From Owenia fusiformis (Eukaryota; Annelida; Polychaeta; Sabellida; Oweniidae): a stretch of 64,000 bases of DNA. The notes under the pieces were generated by a model. The model was given only the letters and a program-made list of their open reading frames with translations. It was not told the DNA's origin and did not search any database. The stretch lies in the NCBI GenBank assembly GCA_903813345.2, contig CAIIXF020000005.1:7009375-7073374 (forward strand), given 5' to 3'. Below, piece after piece: positions 1 to 13,669 of this stretch (position 1 is the stretch's first letter; each line of letters starts with the position of its first letter). The position numbers were made by a program, and so were the translations under genes.

Positions 1-2510
1 CTCAAGTATGATACAAAGCTTGATTTGCATTAATATTGAACTGAGAAACTGGTAGAAAACAGAATTTGAAGTAAAGACAAAGTGCATGTTTTAAGTAACT
101 CTTGATTTAAAAGATGGTGATACATCTATAAAAATGAATGAATCATTGACAATGGTAAAAACTTGATGTATAAAAACTTGACAGATCAAAAATATTTTTA
201 ATAATTCATTGTAAGCTTTGATGTGGCCCGTTTGAGCTGTTTTTTTATGTCTAATGAAAGCTTAAGTACTTGTCAATCCATTGGGTACACTGTGAAGTTC
301 AAAAGTAAGTCTTTCTTTTGCCAAAAATGTTGAAAATATGCATAGTGAGGCTTTAAGCAATACTGGCATATAAGCAGAAAAATGTAGAGACTCTTCAAGT
401 GTATATAAAGTCAAATTAACTGCAATTTGACTTTATATATATTCAAAACATGCATTAAACTGGGGACCATTAACAGAAACGTTCGGGAAAAAGTTGTTTA
501 TCTTAAATTTTCAAATGTTTGAATTTCCCGCAATTTTAGAAACAATGGTTTGAATTTTAAAGAGAGAATCAGATATAACAAGCAGGCTAAACAAAAAATT
601 GTTTCAATTTTAGAATATTTTGGGCTCATGACATTAGTTGTCATGTCTATTTTCTAAAAATCACAAAAGTGCATACTTCATTCCAGGAAAACTAAAGAGT
701 TTTACAATAATGTTTTGTTTTTCTATAAGAATGGACCATTCTTATTATTTGGGAGAATTTAAACATTTTCCACCCATTTTTGCATTTTGAATCATTAATA
801 ACTTCACCAAATTATAACAAATTGTGAATCTTTTGGGAGATATTGTATTTGATATTGTAAGGAATAGATTGGTAGGTCATTTGTACACATTGCTCGTAAT
901 TTTGTCACCCCCTATAGATCCGATTCTGCCTTTAAGATCATCAAATACAACATTTAATACTGTTTATTAAACCCGTTTGGCAAAAGTTGACATTCCAGCC
1001 ATCCAATCTATGATTTTATGCATATATAATATTTTAAAGCATTTTGAAGGTCTTGTTAACGACCCCCTGGTGTCTCATAATCCAGCATCGGCAAGGAGCG
1101 ATCGCGAGGGCTTTTCAAATGTTTTAGACTGATGTATTGTTTAAGAATACAAGGTAGACTTAATACAATATAATCATTTATACTTATTTGCTATCAAAAG
1201 GCCGTTCATATTAAAGCGAGGACGTTGTGTCCTCGTAACTTGCTCTGATTCTCAATGTTGATATAATAATTTCCATTTTCGAGAACAGGCACACTATGGA
1301 TTTATTTTTAAACATAAATTGAAAAGTCACATAATTTAAAAACTGTCCCACAAAGTATCCATTCACATAATATGACACAAGAATGATCAAAAATCGTGAA
1401 TTTCCAATAGAATTGCTTTGACACTAGTAAACACGGAAATGTTAAGAGTGTTGGAACTTTAGTATTCTCACATATAAACAACATAAAAACAAGATTACGT
1501 GACACGACTTATCACGATCACCTGGCTCAATTAATCACCGTTTCTTCATGTCCGTGATGATATCTGGATTTTAAGCCACCATACAATACAATCAGGGGAT
1601 ATACCTTGACAAGCTAAGCTTAAAGTTTGTATTTCGTATGTGTATTAACCAAGAGTGTGGGCAATTTATATTAGAAAGATAACATAATTTGTTTTACCTT
1701 TTCGGAACGTATTAATGCATTTTGTTAGATAAATGTTTGGAAAATGGAAATCTTACAATTCTTCAAAAACAACGCTGATTGGCGCGATCTGAACCGATCC
1801 AATCAAAAAAGTTTCACGAATAGTTCTAGGGCTTGACTCTTGATTGTACTTTACGTAAATTGTCAATTTTTTGGTACTTTGCACCTGACTGAAAATGTCG
1901 CATATGCGCACTTTTATGTTTTAGTAACTGAAAATCTACGATAATTACATGTTTTCTAAGGATTGCAGTGTTCTAACTGAAATGTTATATAGTATTTACA
2001 TATAAAGCCTATGTTTTCTATGGACTATGTACTTACATAGCTTATATATGTTACATACTAGCACTTTTGTCGATTATCACCAACCTCCTCTACACGATGA
2101 CTGCAGAGTCTTAATCACTGATTGTTTCGAATCAAATAAATTGGATTTTGAACACCTATATTAAGTTAATAGCCCTTGGTGTCAGTTAAAGATGATAATT
2201 TTCTAGTAGATCGAGTCTCAAAAGTGATTAATTAAAGAAGCAATTCAATGTTTCACTCCAGGGCAACACTCCGAGGTGCACCAATCCCTTGCCCAACCCT
2301 TCGAGGTAAGCGTGGTTCTACTTATTTGATAAGAGTGTTTACAATCAATTATGTCATGTTCATTTTCTCACAATTTGCATCAGTATCTGTAACTTAGTGG
2401 TACGTGTAGCGACACTTGCCAAAACTATAATTCAGTTAGAAGACGTGATAGTTATGAAGACAGGCGATAGATTTTTAAACTCTAAGACAATAAAACGCCA
2501 AGGAGTAAGA
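1..2510. other. non-coding AT-rich flank
   Basis: No reading frame, RNA gene or clear repeat can be supported here. The stretch is AT-rich with only short accidental ORFs. Confidence 0.5.
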
Positions 2511-2514
2511 ACAA

Positions 2515-2522
2515 TATAAATA
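2515..2522 (+). promoter_or_regulatory. TATA box of the secreted-protein gene
   Basis: TATAAATA lies 43 bases before the ATG at 2565. This spacing would put transcription start near 2545 and leave a 5' leader of about 20 bases. The match is perfect, but promoter function is inferred. Confidence 0.5.
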
Positions 2523-2564
2523 CCATATAGTGCAAATAAACTACTTGTGATAATACATCTCATA

Positions 2565-3855
2565 ATGGAGTCTAGATTCTCATCCAAACGACCACTAATA
2601 TTATTAATACTGGTAAGTTATTTTGAGATTCGTATGATTTCGTGTGTTCAAAAAATCAAATTTTAATGAATAAATATGTTTCACAATCTGATCAGAAAAT
2701 ATATAATCAACAACATTTTTCATTTCCTCGGATAAGAAAAATAAGATAAGAATCCACTAAAATATTAGGAAATATGTTGGTGAACGAGAGTCTTGGGATG
2801 AATTAGATTTTCATGTTATAACTGGATATTCAAGGACAATCATTAAAGCATATTTCCATACAATTAAAACTATTGTTATGGTTAAGAAAGTTATTGATTT
2901 TTCTAGTGTTAACATTTCCAGAGTTATGACCAATGTGGGCAACTCTTTAGTGCCGTCTTTAGTGCTTTGGTGGATCAGTTTGATAGACGCTTAAATAATT
3001 TTGAAATAAATCATAGTTTATTCAATAAGTATCGCTCATAATATTAATTTGATTTAAGTTGGCTTTTGACTTGATTTCTATTTATTTCTTATTTTAATCT
3101 TTTTATGAAGTACAATTTTACAATATGTTGTTTCATATATAATATAGTTTTGCTGATGTCAATACAATCATATACACTCGTGCTTCAATATGGGTATATA
3201 TTCATGTTGAGTTTAAAATACAATACCCATATTTCAATGTTCATATAGAATTCATGTTGTTACTTTCATGCTTTTGACTTTATTGTATTTTTGATTTTAG
3301 ATGTCTATATTTACTTGTTTGTCCGAGTGTTCACCACTGAAGCAGTACGACGACGTTGACAATGTTGAAATAGCCGTGCAACAGAGCGAAAAACAGCCAT
3401 CTGTACAAAACATTCCCGATGAGTCTATTGTTGCGCTGGACGTTTCTAATGAGGTGCCAATCTCGGCATCGAGATCCCCAAATAAGAAACTACAAAGATT
3501 GATTGACATTATAACTATCGTTAGACGCAACAAACCCGCTCTGATTCAATATTTGAGAAAATTAAGACGAAATTCCGTGATCGTGCGATATCTTAAAAAC
3601 CTCGGACGACGACTGGGAATAGCACCGAGGCTTTGGAAATTGATAATGAAAGAGATACTCGAGGATTTACGGCCGCGATCTACCAAAGCACCCTTGGCAG
3701 AAGAGACAACTACACCCGACTTAATGAGGCCACCCCCAAAGATGCTACGAAAGATAGTAGAGATAATCTGCGCGACGTCGAAGATCTGTGACAGTACAGA
3801 TGCGGAAATGCACATGAAAAAAACAACCGCCTGGAGAATTAATGGAATTTTATAA
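2565..3855 (+). CDS. two-exon gene for a secreted, strongly cationic helical protein (200 aa), family unknown
   Basis: Exon 1 (2565-2612) encodes MESRFSSKRPLILLIL and ends at a consensus GTAAGT donor. Exon 2 (3301-3855) follows a T-rich ...TTTTAG acceptor in the same phase and ends with TAA. Joined residues 11-23 form a hydrophobic signal-peptide core, with cleavage probably near residues 22-26. Residues 27-75 are acidic and polar. Residues 77-141 are dense in K/R and I/L/V in an amphipathic pattern, with dibasic sites such as RR at 91-92 and RKLRR at 102-106. The rest is a T/P-rich linker and a short tail with two Cys. A signal, an acidic pro-part and a basic helical part are the layout of many antimicrobial-peptide precursors, but I recognise no family. 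A helical cytokine-like or orphan secreted protein is equally possible. AATAAA signals near 4162 and at 4317-4322 fit a 3' end. Confidence 0.7.
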
Positions 3856-4316
3856 TAATCATAACTCTGGGAAGCCCTGTTGATCGGGAGCTGGTCTATC
3901 TGCAACATTTAACAATGCAATATATCTTTTTATAGTTTCATATAAAACTCAAACGTTGTTTCACAGTTTGATAATTTGAAATTATTGAATTGAGACCGTA
4001 AGAAAATTGTGCTTCAAATATGTGTCATTTTTGTGTATATCTGAAGTATAATTTGATTAAATTGTATGCCCTGGGCGAAGTGATATGCGCGGAATGAGTT
4101 AGGAATGAGTAAGGGATGAGTTAGGAATGAGTTGTGAGTAAGGAAAAGAAGATCAAACCAAAAATAAATGAATGCTGTACCACAAATTTTTAAAGTTAAA
4201 ATTTAAATCTCCCGCTACTAATTACGACTTAATATTGTCAAAATATCGAAAACTCTACGCATATCGCTTCGCCTAGGGTGATGTAGTTATATTTTTGTAT
4301 TCGCAAGTACATTTTT

Positions 4317-4322
4317 AATAAA
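4317..4322 (+). terminator. candidate polyadenylation signal
   Basis: AATAAA about 460 bases after the stop of the gene ending at 3855. A closer copy lies near 4162. Which one is used cannot be told from the sequence. Confidence 0.3.
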
Positions 4323-4879
4323 CGCTTAGTATGTTAAGTAAGACAATCTTTTCTTTATATTTTAGTACTATGAATTGTATATTTGGGCAGTGTTGGGATG
4401 TAATTACGTTCATACGTTTCACCGTGGGGAATGGTACACTCTTAAAACTAGCAAACTAGTGTTTTAAGTACTACTTTTCCTATACCATGAACAAACAAAT
4501 CTCAAGTAGGTTGTATTGACCCGTTACAAGACTGTATATTGCCAGGTGAAGAGAGTGAAGGTGGCGGGGGTGGATACAGTCTTTGAGCAAGACTAGGGAA
4601 CCTTTTTTAACACGACGCGTTTTATAACACTTATAACACTTTGATTTTGAACTCCGTTCAAATTAACTATGTTTACGCTTCAAAAACGCCTCACGTTTAA
4701 AACGTAGATGTAGAAAATGGGATGCGCATGCGCAGTCCTTTCAAACTATATCCGGTCATAATCAGGGGGGAGATTTCCCAAAGATGACCTTTCATATTGG
4801 CACGTTCGAAAAGAAATTTTAGAAACAGGGCTCATTTGCCATTGAACTGAATCTCCAAATGTTCGCTGTAGTTTTATGG

Positions 4880-5410
4880 GAGCAACTTTATCCCGTGCCA
4901 GGACTATAGTCCTGCGAACGTCTTATTCTTTTGCCTGTACTATTACAACATGGGAGAATTTTCTACGCTTCTTACACTTAAGATACCTATTTCAATAGAT
5001 TCCTTGGTATCTTAGCATTCTTTTCTTGTAGTTGAATCCACAATTGTCTGGGTTTATCGGCAGAACAAAGAAATTTTCGTTTTCAATCATAATTTGCGTG
5101 TAATATTTAACTTATTTCAACCGTCAAATTCCTCCATTTTTTGGTGCTTCCGGGCCACTTCCGGGTCAGTCAAACGGGGAATCCCCTTTTAAATCCAACC
5201 GCCATCTTAAAAAGTGATGGAACATCTCTCGATGAAAAATAAAAATGTTCCCGTTCTGCCGATATACCCAGACAATTGTGGATTCAACTACACGAAAAGA
5301 AATCTAAAATACCCAGGAATCAATTGAAGTGTAAGGGGCGTAGATAATTCTCCCAAGTTGTAATCGTACAGGCAAAAGAATGCTCTCAATGCAGGACTAT
5401 AGTCCTGAGG
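4880..5410. repeat. foldback element, arms about 150 bp, split by the 5411-7696 element
   Basis: The left arm (about 4902-5070) and right arm (about 5255-5408) are inverted copies. Both contain GGACTATAGTCCTG, the CAGACAATTGTGGATTCAAC block and the TTTTGCCTGTAC block. The outermost left sequence, GGAGCAACTTTATCCCGT, reappears inverted at about 7702-7720. The 2.3-kb TIR element therefore seems to have inserted inside this foldback unit. Confidence 0.7.
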
Positions 5411-7696
5411 CCTCATTATCCGGTCGACGCACCGCAAATCGCAATCGCAACGTAAATATTTAGCGAATCGTACGCAAAACGATATTATGAGGTCATCTCA
5501 AAGGCACTCTAGCGCAAATTCATTGCTGTTTTGCGTCTTTAGCGCAAATCGCAGTTTTCTTATTACACGGTAGACGCATCGCTATTTTCATTTCGCATCG
5601 CAAATACACTGCTAACCGCACGCAAATTGGTATTATGCAGTCATCGCACAGTTGCGTCCACGTAAATCAGTTGATTTTTATGTCGCAAACTCCACTTTAT
5701 TTGCGGCATCCCTGACCCTGCCGCAATATAAATCGCAAACATATCATCAAGAATCTTGATAGTTTTCCTATTTAAATTAACATTATCGTTGTAGAAATCT
5801 AGGAAGTGCCCTTTGAGACATCCAACTAAAAATAGGTTGAAAAACATTAGAGACACAAATAACCAAAACTTATCAAAATCTAGTCTGAAGGTGCACGATT
5901 ATGCTACCTTGGTTTTGTGAAATCTATAATAAATATCGCAATTCCATTTCGCAAATATCGTCTGCTAAAATTAAAATATTAGGGTTCGAGTTGCTGAGGT
6001 ATCGGCGGTTTTCTCTAGGTAGGCTATATCAGTCGGACTAATTACAAAGACACCGTGTCTTGTTTTCAAGATGGGCTGCCTTCCAGTGACAGATCTAGAT
6101 TTTCGCAAGATATATAAATGTTATGTAGTGGGAGGGATTCAATATGGGTTTTATTATGATGGACAATATAATATTTACCGAGAGCCCGGAGGGTCAGAGG
6201 GAAATACCAAATTGTCCCTCACAATATGTGAAATATCAAATTGTCATGAGGAATAAACCCATATTTAATCCCGACCAGTAAATTAGCTTTTTATTCCATG
6301 ATACTCATAACTGTCTTCATAAAATCATTAGTTAGTTTTTTCTATGAAAAAATGGTATATTTAATCAAGAAAATATGACTTAGCTTTATGATATTTTTAA
6401 ATATAAAAAAATTATTGTACATGTGTAACATAAACACATCAACATCAAAACATTCAGCAATACGTAAGCATTTTTGTCTGTGTCAGAGCGATGATGATAA
6501 AACTGGAATTCGTTTTTCACATAAGAACATCATTTTAGCATGCTAAATCGACCCAACTGATTGAAAGAGGAAGCTTTGTTTGGCAAAAATTTTCAATACG
6601 ATTTTTTCTCAATATCAAAAATATTCCCGGTTATTCATCGGGAATTAGTAGTATCATGGGATAAATAGAGATTATCCTATATGAGGTTCAGGATATTGAA
6701 CTATAGGATGATCTGTTTATCCCATACCAATCTTGGTCATTTTGTTCACGCTGTTCAATTGGCCGGAGTTCAGAAAATCTCCAACCAACCGTAGGAATTC
6801 ATTTAGAATAGCTTGATTTTCAGATATTCATCCACATTTATTTTTGAAATCCTTGTTTAACAGGGATACGCTCATTTCCTTCCTTCAAACAGATCGCGAT
6901 TGTCTGCCTTTTCTCCATTAACGTTTACAGTAATTAAGCGCATGTTACAAAAATGAACCAATATGCGAACGGCGATTATGACGTCAGCGGGCAGATATAC
7001 TATATCTGCCCGCTCAGAGCGGGACGTATAGCTATATCTGACCGCTGATGAAAATATATAGAGGTTATTTAATGGGAGGTTTTTGATACAGGGTATATCT
7101 GAGGGAAATACAATATATCAACCCGAGGGACCGTAGGGACCGAGGGTTGATATATTGTATTTACCGAGGGATATACCCTGTATCAAAAATCGAGCATTTA
7201 ATAACTGATTTATTCTATACTTAGTAGATTGTGAGGAATAATAGCAAAGTCCCCTGGCTCAGTATCTACTCCCTGAATTTATGACGTCGTAGATCTGCTG
7301 AGCGGGATATATATATCTCCCGCTCACGTCACATATCAGTTATATTCCCGCATGTTATATACCTATAACACTACTAAGTCACAGTATGGAATAAAAGTTT
7401 TTACAAACCAGCTTAATTGTACCTATAACACGTCCAAGTATGGGATTGACACATCCGCACTGGCGTAAACATATACATAGACATTAAAAAATCGATAAAT
7501 CTATTTTGAGCTCTAAGTTTAAATTTCCCGCGTTTCCAATTTATTTGCGATTAGCATACTGTTGCGTCTGCGTTGCGTCTGCGTTTGCGTGAAGCGCGTA
7601 ATACGACGCAAAACATGATTTGCGCTTGCGAATAATGTTGATTCGCAAGCGCAACGCAAATCGCAACGCTAATTTAGCGCTGACCGGATAATGAGG
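5411..7696. mobile_element. DNA transposon-like element with inverted ends CCTCATTATCCGGTC, no intact transposase
   Basis: The first 15 bases, CCTCATTATCCGGTC, recur inverted as GACCGGATAATGAGG at 7682-7696. Both subterminal regions are rich in GCAAATCGCA-type words. No transposase ORF survives. An unrelated MITE copy (about 6650-7440) lies inside. I could not define a convincing target-site duplication, so the superfamily is open. Confidence 0.6.
6650..7440. repeat. MITE with CCGAGGG palindromes, copy 1
   Basis: This shares the edge GGGATAAATAGAGATTATCC, the hairpin around AGATATACTATATCTGCCCGC and the 3' edge CGTCCAAGTATGGGAT with the copy at 20085-20620. An inner hairpin at about 7095-7190 carries CCCGAGG on both arms. 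Confidence 0.6.
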
Positions 7697-7740
7697 GCTC
7701 TGGTACGGGATAAGAGCAACTCACTTCTAGTTCATAATGG

Positions 7741-8122
7741 TGCAGACGAAAATTGGTAAGTTCTGTTTCTTCATGTTTTATTTAATAGTACATGGTTGTA
7801 CTCATAGAATGTTCGTTGACTTCTTATGCACTTAATACCAAGGAATACGATGGGCATGTATACTAAATTATACCACATTTTGTATGTCCCATAATTCCAT
7901 ATGAAAAATGTCAAGATGCTTAGATTATATTTCAAAATGGTGGATGACCCCCCGAATAAACACAAAGCGTTAAAATACGTTGTAATAGGCGTTGAGTCAA
8001 TATGAAGAAATTAATTTTTCATGAGAGACATGTCGAAAGATGTCGAACGCATTCCTTGGTATTACGGACGACTTTTATGAACAAAATATGAAGAAACAGA
8101 ACTAACCAATTTCGTCTGCATC
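7741..8122. repeat. short TIR element (MITE), about 380 bp
   Basis: GCAGACGAAAATTGGTAAG followed by TTCTGTTTCTTCAT opens the element. The inverse, ATGAAGAAACAGAACTAACC then AATTTCGTCTGC, closes it near 8122. Internal CCTTGGTATTA / TAATACCAAGG words are also inverted. Confidence 0.7.
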
Positions 8123-8129
8123 CTTATGA

Positions 8130-10188
8130 CCGGTTATGTTTTTAAGTGTTTCAGAAGTGTTTAACATTAACACTTTATTAACACATTATTGGAGATAAAT
8201 TCGTTTTCGTATCAATTATTTGTTGCAAGCCCTGAAACACGTTTTTGTGTTTAAAATAAAAACACATAAACACGTTATAATGTTTCTTTTAAATACACTT
8301 TTCGTGTTATTATTTCAAAAATAAACACAAAAACATGTCAATAAACGCATTGATCAATGCCTTATAAACGCTGAGATAAACGTAAAAACGTATTAATCAA
8401 TATAGTATTACGTAACATAGAAACTTGTTAATTATCTGGCGTTTCAAGTTTCAATAGTGTAGACACTTAATTGGTTTCCTACAAAAAAACGGAAATACTT
8501 ATTGTAGCCCGTATTACTCAATGTACTCTAAATTACTCATTGGACTTCAGATTACTCATCGTACTCGGTCTTGTATCGTCAATATACAATGAACAATGTA
8601 CAATGTACAATAAACTCATTCTATTTAATGTCACCTCGGCACAATGAAATGAGCCTTTGTTTGTGCTTGGGTCGGCGTTTATGTTTTTTAATTTTGTTGA
8701 CCCTCACACGTCACGTCGTATAGGACAACTTATAAGTGACATGTTCACATAAGAGTTATAAAATAACGCACCCCAATCTGCAAGCGGGTTCCCCAGGGCT
8801 ACTTGCTGGATAATACAGCATGACTCGATACCATGATAAAAGTACAAAACGTTTTGTGTCTGGTTGTTCCGTTGATCGGGTGAGAATGGACTAAATCTAA
8901 TTTCAACTGCAAATAATTTGTTTTAATCGAACCATCACTCATCTTTGACCATGGAGTGCAGGAAACCTCCGGGTAGGTGCACTCCCGGGACAGTGCTAAT
9001 CTGAGGCGGATTGGCTCACAGGGTTGCAACTCGACATTTTTAATCTGCAATCAATATGTTCAGTGCTGTGATGTGTATTTATATTTCTACTACTCTAAGG
9101 AGAATGGCCGTATCGGAATAGCGACGACCTTGACATTCAATGCGATTCAAAATTTGAAGTGAAAAAAATGGCGGCTGCTTATTTTGAATTTTGTATTCAC
9201 GACTTGACTCCATATATGGCAGAACATCGAGATGGAACCCTGGGGCCTTGGAGCTAGTAAATACAATATGCTAAAAGTAGTAATGTCCGGGAGTTCACCT
9301 CTCTCGTACACAATAACCTGTAATCTAATTTAGAGCAATATTCGTCGTTATTATTCAATTATGTTGTGTTATTGTACGTCGTTGGGACATGACGAAAATA
9401 GATTTTAGACAACTACTTAATTCATTACATATCTCAAGAAGTGTCCGAATTGCCCAAATTAACAATTCTCATTGTAGGGTAAGGCGGATAGTTGCGAGAC
9501 TGACGTATTTCTTGCTTGAATAGAAATATATTTATTTCACTTTGATTTGAAGAATTTAACTAATAAAAGCCTTTCGGAAAGATCTATTTTGCCAATGGCG
9601 GATATAGTATCAGAAATGAGATAAAATTTACTGATAACGCGCCAGGTTCTTAGCCGAAATGATTAATAGTGGTACCTGTTTTAGGGTTAGTTGCTTTGTT
9701 ACGGGGCATTTTAACTCAAAAAGATTTTTTAAAAAGGGGACGAATAAAGATCTTCGAATCTTTTGAAAAATCAAACGTTGGGCTTTTAATACCACAGGGA
9801 ACCTCGATCTAAGTTCTAACCAATGGCAGAGCATGGCGTTTTTACCAAGAAATATAAACATTTTCACACAGATAAGCCTATTCTAAAGGGCACGTTAAAA
9901 ACTGCTGAATTTCTCAGAACGTAAACCAATCCTAAAATACCAAATCAAAATATGTCCAGTAAAAGAAAATATTATCTGTCCACTAAAAGAAAATATATTT
10001 CCATTTTTGTGATTTTACAACATTGGGGCTATGGGGAATCTCCCCGACCTAGAAGTCACATTTTCAAAGTTTTCAAAGCTGGTAAACTCTTTTTAAAACC
10101 ATGTTTCTAGATGTAAGTTTACATGTAGATTCCAAATATGACATCAGTTTGACTTAATTTTGAATTTTTAATGACGTTCTATTCGCAT
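8130..10188. other. no supported gene or repeat
   Basis: AT-rich non-coding sequence. Short ORFs here have no coding signature and no recognised motif. Confidence 0.4.
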
Positions 10189-10857
10189 CTAGGCTATTGA
10201 AATCAAGTTATTAAGACTGTCCCTGTTATTGGCAAGAAGGGAGACATCGTCTGCGTACGTGGGGGCGCTGCAAGAAATGCAGCAAATCATTGATCCAAAG
10301 TTTGATCCTTCAAGTAAGCCTAGACAAAGTAATTCGTCGATGTATAGGGTGTAGAGCCAGCCCGAAAGCACCCCGCCTTGACGGACTGATTGACTGATAG
10401 AGAACCAATCAGACTGATGCCCCTTAAAGATAATCACGCCGCTTAAATTGCTGTACAGCCGGTACATTATTATCCAGAATCGGCCTTGGAGCCCAAGCTT
10501 GTGAAGCTTAAGAAACAGCCCTGCGTGCCATATGGAATCGAATGCTTTAGAGCTGTCAAGACTTGCCATAAATGTTTTCTGACCAAGCTCACTGTTGGAA
10601 TTGATTGTCTCGGTAATATTAAAGTTGCAAGTTGTGCAGCTGAGTCCCTTTTCATAAGCATTCTGTTGAGGGCTCTTGTGAAATCTGGTCCCAGAAGTGC
10701 GCTCAGCTTTGTCAATCCGAACCTTCACAAATGACTCCCATAGCTTTTCTATCACAGGGAGAAGGGTAATGTCTCTATAGCATCGCGATAGCCGCGCCCC
10801 CTTTGTCTTTATCCTTCCAAAGTGAACGCAAACGGCAGATAAGAGGGGCTCTGGCAT
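10189..10857 (-). pseudogene. fragment of a non-LTR retrotransposon reverse transcriptase
   Basis: The 222-codon frame contains reverse-transcriptase motifs in order. Motif A is the SLDSSKAFDSIWH block, with an aspartate followed by F-D. Motif B is VRQGGVLSGWLYTLYIDELL. Motif C is PTYADDVSLLA, with the catalytic YADD box. This is the RT of a LINE-type element. The endonuclease part and the ends of a complete element are not seen, so it is a truncated relic. The exact clade (jockey-, CR1- or I-like) cannot be assigned by eye. Confidence 0.85.
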
Positions 10858-11554
10858 ACCAGAATGTCTCTATAGTTATTAAGATCAAGCCTAGATTTCT
10901 GACCACCTTTGTGTAATTTCGCTATTAAACCCTGTGAAAAAGCAAGTAGTGGAGTCATTGTGAATGTTATCAGGTTGAAAAGCATAGCTAGAATGCTTAC
11001 AAGGGACTCACCTCCGTGAATGAGATGTGCATTTGAAATGCCGTCGTGGCTAGAAGCTTTTCGTTTCTTTAGTTTCCTTATACCATCACCTCATGATCCG
11101 TGAAAGGGAGGTTTAGAATTGGATCATTGGCTATTGCGTGGTTGTCGCCTAATATAGAATCGACCTCGTTTTTGGTCTGGTCCAGTTTACCAGCTCATGA
11201 GAGCCAAATATAGGATCGCATTTCCGTCTGAATTGCTCGTGGGTCTTGTAAGACAAAAAGACATCCGGGAAATTTCAGAATGTAATTCCATCTTGCGTGT
11301 TTTGAAACAACGGAGTACAACATCCGAACAGGATTCATCTCTTATCCGAACGATCAATCAAAATAAAACAATACACCGTTCCCACTTTCCGGGCAAAAAT
11401 CGAATTTCCAAGAAAATCCATTATAATCCAAATTATTTTGATTGCATAATATATGTGATGCAAAGACCTTTAGATGTCTAACAAACACGTATCAGTTCCC
11501 GCATAGCCCAGGTATCACGACATTACAATAAAGAATTGAACATGCAGGTAACCC

Positions 11555-12252
11555 CCTATCACACCAAACTAGTTCTCAACCGTTCTTCCCAGTCGTACGA
11601 AAAAGTTGTAAAACGGGCTAAAACTCGTTGTGGTCGGGAAATATGTAGGGAAATAATTAGCTACTTCGTTCATAAACAGTCTTCAATACGTCCATCTCAT
11701 TCGCAGTTCGTTCAGGTCGCACTATGTCGGTGTGCACACGTGCTGCAATTGATATCCGATTGCATAACGTCGTGAACGCGTCCCTAGTAGGTCGAAGTGC
11801 GGCAATATTGCGCTCCTATAGGTCTATATTTTGAAGTACGTTCTCACACGATCTGTATGGTCGCCCCGGGATGGTCGCCATCGAGATTTGAAATGATTCA
11901 AAATTCTAAGATCACCTTCCCGTCCGAGCACCGGTTAATGAGTTTCGTAAATAGACCTTAGAGAGTTGCAGCTACGTTCATTCCGTTCGCACACCGTTTA
12001 AAACCACTTCGGCAACGTTTGGAAGAACGCAGTGGTAGTGTGATAACTATATTTTTGCGAACTCGTTCATAAGCAGTCTTTAATACGTTCTTAGCCAGTT
12101 TAAACCCGTTTACAATTAGTCGTGCAATCGGATGTCAAGAGCAGTACATGTGCACACCGGCACCGGCACCCTTCAACAGACAGATTTAGCCCGTTTTGCT
12201 ACTTTTTAGTAGGACTTGAAAGAACGGTTGAGAACTAGTTTGGTGTGATAGG
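11555..12252. mobile_element. MITE of about 700 bp with 33-bp inverted ends, copy 1
   Basis: The left end CCTATCACACCAAACTAGTT continues CTCAACCGTTCTT, and the same sequence closes the element inverted. The interior has no transposase. A truncated relative lies at about 19350-19894 and shares the TTCATAAACAGTCTTCAATA block and the same right end. Confidence 0.85.
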
Positions 12253-12259
12253 GTGTGAC

Positions 12260-13040
12260 AAACTGGTTCGTTCATCATAATCACCTTATGCGGACAGCGT
12301 TCCCAAGCAGTTTAAGTTCTCAGTACATTCGTTTCGTTTTAAATTAAACCGTGTTTTTCGATCTTTTTACGAACCTTATGGACATGTTGTGATGTTAAGG
12401 TGCTTATGAACTTCGAACCTGCATAAAATTTGCTGGCGGCTATCGCATCAGAGCAAGTTCATGAAGTTCGTGAAAAGATCGAGGGGTAGATTCCTCGTGA
12501 AGTTCATTGGGCAAGTACTTCTTCGATTTCGTCTTTTAGTCGCTGCATGCAACTAATTGTTATTTTGTAACATGCAGTCTGCATGACACGTAGAAATAGG
12601 TTTTTTATCCCGACTACGTACTATTGAAAATATGTCGCCAGGGATCTCTGATCGTGTTACAAAAGCGAGATTTGAACCCTGACGTTAAAAGGCCAATCAG
12701 TTAAGAAGATCATTACTCGAAAAATAGAAAGGTATTGAATACAGATATGTTAATCAATAAAGGAGGACTTGTAAATCCAAGATGTTTTTTAGTTTTCGAT
12801 TTCCTTAATTTAATGAATCAGCTGGACCGGATGCTTTTGTATTTTCAATTAATGTGCACGACAATGAATAGTTAAAAAACTGGGGCTTATTTTGTTCATT
12901 GGTTATTCAATTAATTTAAATTGTATTTTTTCCTTATTCCTCTAGTTGTAGGCATACTATCATATGTCTAAGAAAATGAACTTGTGTGCGAACAAATGAT
13001 CAAAAATGATCTGCACTTCTAACCCTTTCCTTTTACATAA
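12260..13040. other. no supported feature
   Basis: AT-rich non-coding sequence without ORFs or visible repeats. Confidence 0.4.
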
Positions 13041-13045
13041 CAATA

Positions 13046-13669
13046 CAGGGTGGGCAAAAAAACGCCACTTTATTTCAAGACACTACAACTTTTTTATTTT
13101 CCAACCTACATACTCCAAATTTTGCAGTTATATAGTGCAAGGGTTCTTAGTAATAATATAATGTAACAAGTCCTTCAACTTGGATTATATTTGATCTAAA
13201 AGGGGAGTTCAATTGGTCCGCCACCCTAATTGATGATATATTTTAGTTTTAGTCGCCTTGCTAACATTGCAGTATCAATGAAATGTTAGCTAAGTTTTTC
13301 TCAACCTGTCTTAATTGCCAGCTTTAACTGAGCAATTTTCTAGATTGGATGCTTTCATACAATCTCCTGAAGACCTTCCCATACCCTATACTCACTGGGG
13401 TTTGTATCAGGGCTATTAGCTTGGCGATCATCAGGTGGAATCAGTTCATGAACATTTTGCAAATTATGCTCATTTCTCATGGCACACCACATGTTTAAGT
13501 GAGACGCTGGTGACATATTCTATTCAAGTAAAAGTGTATACTAGTAATTCATGATCCATGGCTAGATAACAACCTCAAGTTTCATTTGGTATGCAAATTA
13601 TGATTTAATATCAAAAATTAAAAAAGTTATATCATTTTGAAAAAAAGTGGCGTTTTTTGGCCCACCCTG
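13046..13669. mobile_element. Tc1/mariner-like MITE, 624 bp, TA duplication
   Basis: The inverted ends CAGGGTGGGCAAAAAAACGC and GCGTTTTTTGGCCCACCCTG (one T/A-run difference) are flanked on both sides by TA. No transposase is encoded. A TA target and a CAGGG terminus are typical of the Tc1/mariner superfamily. Confidence 0.85.
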
